A stretch of DNA of 64,000 nucleotides from Mucilaginibacter rubeus. GTDB taxonomy: Bacteria > Bacteroidota > Bacteroidia > Sphingobacteriales > Sphingobacteriaceae. Position 1 is the first letter of the stretch; the number at the start of each line of letters is the position of its first letter. The stretch spans positions 310,001 to 374,000 of the forward strand of contig NZ_BMKD01000002.1 in assembly GCF_014643835.1 (NCBI RefSeq), given 5' to 3'. A program made the position numbers and the translations under genes. Positions 63,232 through 64,000 of the stretch are shown one piece after another. Below the pieces are notes generated by a model, which saw only the letters and a program-made list of their open reading frames with translations, searched no databases and had not been told where the DNA came from.

Positions 63232-64000
63232 TTAATAAACACTGGCGATATTCAGCATTTCAATAGCTTCATTATCTAATTTCAAAGCGGCTGATTCAAA
63301 AAGATCAGTAAGTTGCTCCAAACTGGTGGCACTAACAATGGGTGCTGTAATACCAGGCCTTGCAATTAACCAGGCCAGTGCAATTGCCGACTGACTGGTT
63401 TGATACTGCCCGGCAAGGTCGTCCAGGACTTTTAATATTCTGTAGCCTCTTGGGTTAAGATATTTTTTGACCATACCGGCGCGGCTGCTTCCCTTCAGGT
63501 CGGCTTCCGAACGGTATTTGCCGCTTAAAAAACCGCTGGCCAACGAAAAATAACTGATCACCCCAAGGTTTTGCTCTTTAATGAAAGGCTCGTAAGTAGT
63601 TTCATATTTTTCCCTGTCGAACAGGTTATATTCGGGCTGAAGCGTTTGATAAGCTACCAGGCCTTTTTCAATACTCGTTTTGAGCGACTCATGCAACCGT
63701 TCGACAGACATATTGGAAGTTCCTATAGCCCTCACCTTACCGTCCTGCATAAGTTGATCATAAGCACGCAGGGTTTCTTCAACCGGGGTTGAGGGGTCAT
63801 CGTAATGGGTTTGATACAAATCAATATAATCGGTTTGCAAGCGCTTTAATGAAGCCTCGGCCGATTTAATAATGTAATCCTTTTTAAGCCCTTTACTGCC
63901 CGAATCCATTTCGGCGCCTACTTTAGTGGCTATAACTACTTTATCGCGTTTGCCGCTTTGCTTAAGCCAGTTACCAATTTCGGTTTCCGATTCGCCGCCT
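63232..64000 (-). CDS. aldo/keto reductase (5' partial)
   Basis: The C-terminal ~256 residues of an NADPH aldo/keto reductase (TIM barrel) run to the window edge. Visible: GNWLKQSGKRDKVVIATKVG, DLYQTHYDDPSTPVEETL, AIGTSNMS, QPEYNLFDR, and AIALAWLIARPGITAPIVSAT, which is the NADP end region. The catalytic Asp and Tyr lie beyond the edge. No stop interrupts the frame. The substrate is unknown. Confidence 0.9.
   Translation of the reverse strand, partial: GGESETEIGNWLKQSGKRDKVVIATKVGAEMDSGSKGLKKDYIIKSAEASLKRLQTDYIDLYQTHYDDPSTPVEETLRAYDQLMQDGKVRAIGTSNMSVERLHESLKTSIEKGLVAYQTLQPEYNLFDREKYETTYEPFIKEQNLGVISYFSLASGFLSGKYRSEADLKGSSRAGMVKKYLNPRGYRILKVLDDLAGQYQTSQSAIALAWLIARPGITAPIVSATSLEQLTDLFESAALKLDNEAIEMLNIASVY

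Overview
The window looks like chromosomal DNA of a Bacteroidota member, most probably family Sphingobacteriaceae (Mucilaginibacter/Pedobacter-like). The reasons are moderate G+C, Bacteroidota-type promoters (TTTG and TAnnTTTG boxes, clearest before rpmH), an acetyl/succinyl-ornithine carbamoyltransferase instead of classical OTCase, a DUF5723 outer-membrane protein, LytTR/LytS-type signalling, and many gene gaps holding short inverted repeats. The genus is inferred from gene content, not computed. No rRNA, tRNA, phage, CRISPR array or transposase gene was recognised.

Layout. 1-6.3 kb: the end of an ABC exporter, a beta-CASP nuclease-like protein, and a leftward serC/serA pair with rpe. 6.8-9.4 kb: a large outer-membrane protein joining a kinase-like N-terminal part to an Omp85-type barrel. 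9.8-12.7 kb: a LytTR regulator, its sensor kinase and an acyltransferase. 13-15.8 kb: dinB divergent from two tandem 2H phosphoesterases with a shared palindromic operator candidate, then the SRP RNA gene. 15.8-16.8 kb: a YpdA-like reductase. 17-23.2 kb: an arginine operon (putative Arg-rich leader peptide, GNAT, a four-helix-bundle gene inside inverted repeats, argG, cupin, argC, argD, argF'). 24-26.7 kb: an antiporter and NDH-2 on the minus strand, splitting the operon from argB-proC and an unusual aspartokinase (26.9-30.1 kb). 30-41 kb: S9 peptidase, ZIP transporter, PAP2 phosphatase, glmM, cysteine desulfurase, rpoN, mscL and a ChaN-like protein. 41-49 kb: rpmH-rnpA-yidD-tsaB, two envelope proteins, DUF423 and priA. 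49-53.5 kb: AraC regulator, monooxygenase, an arginine-deiminase-like enzyme plus CtlX, and a TPR protein. 53.8-64 kb: a TrpXYZ-like ABC importer, HAD phosphatase, NHL lipoprotein, small envelope proteins, DUF983, AraC regulator, hybrid histidine kinase and a partial aldo/keto reductase.

Genes working together. The arginine genes cover acylation of glutamate through citrulline to argininosuccinate. The deacylase (ArgE-type) and ArgH are not in the window. ProC, the aspartokinase, SerA/SerC and the deiminase/CtlX pair add related amino-acid chemistry. rpmH, rnpA, yidD and tsaB form a translation/membrane-biogenesis run.

The most noteworthy things are non-coding or hybrid: several unrelated inverted-repeat families between genes, including one with conserved internal hairpins of changed sequence; G/C-rich repeats that supply stop codons and are translated inside ArgC; a candidate arginine attenuator peptide; and the kinase-like/Omp85 fusion.
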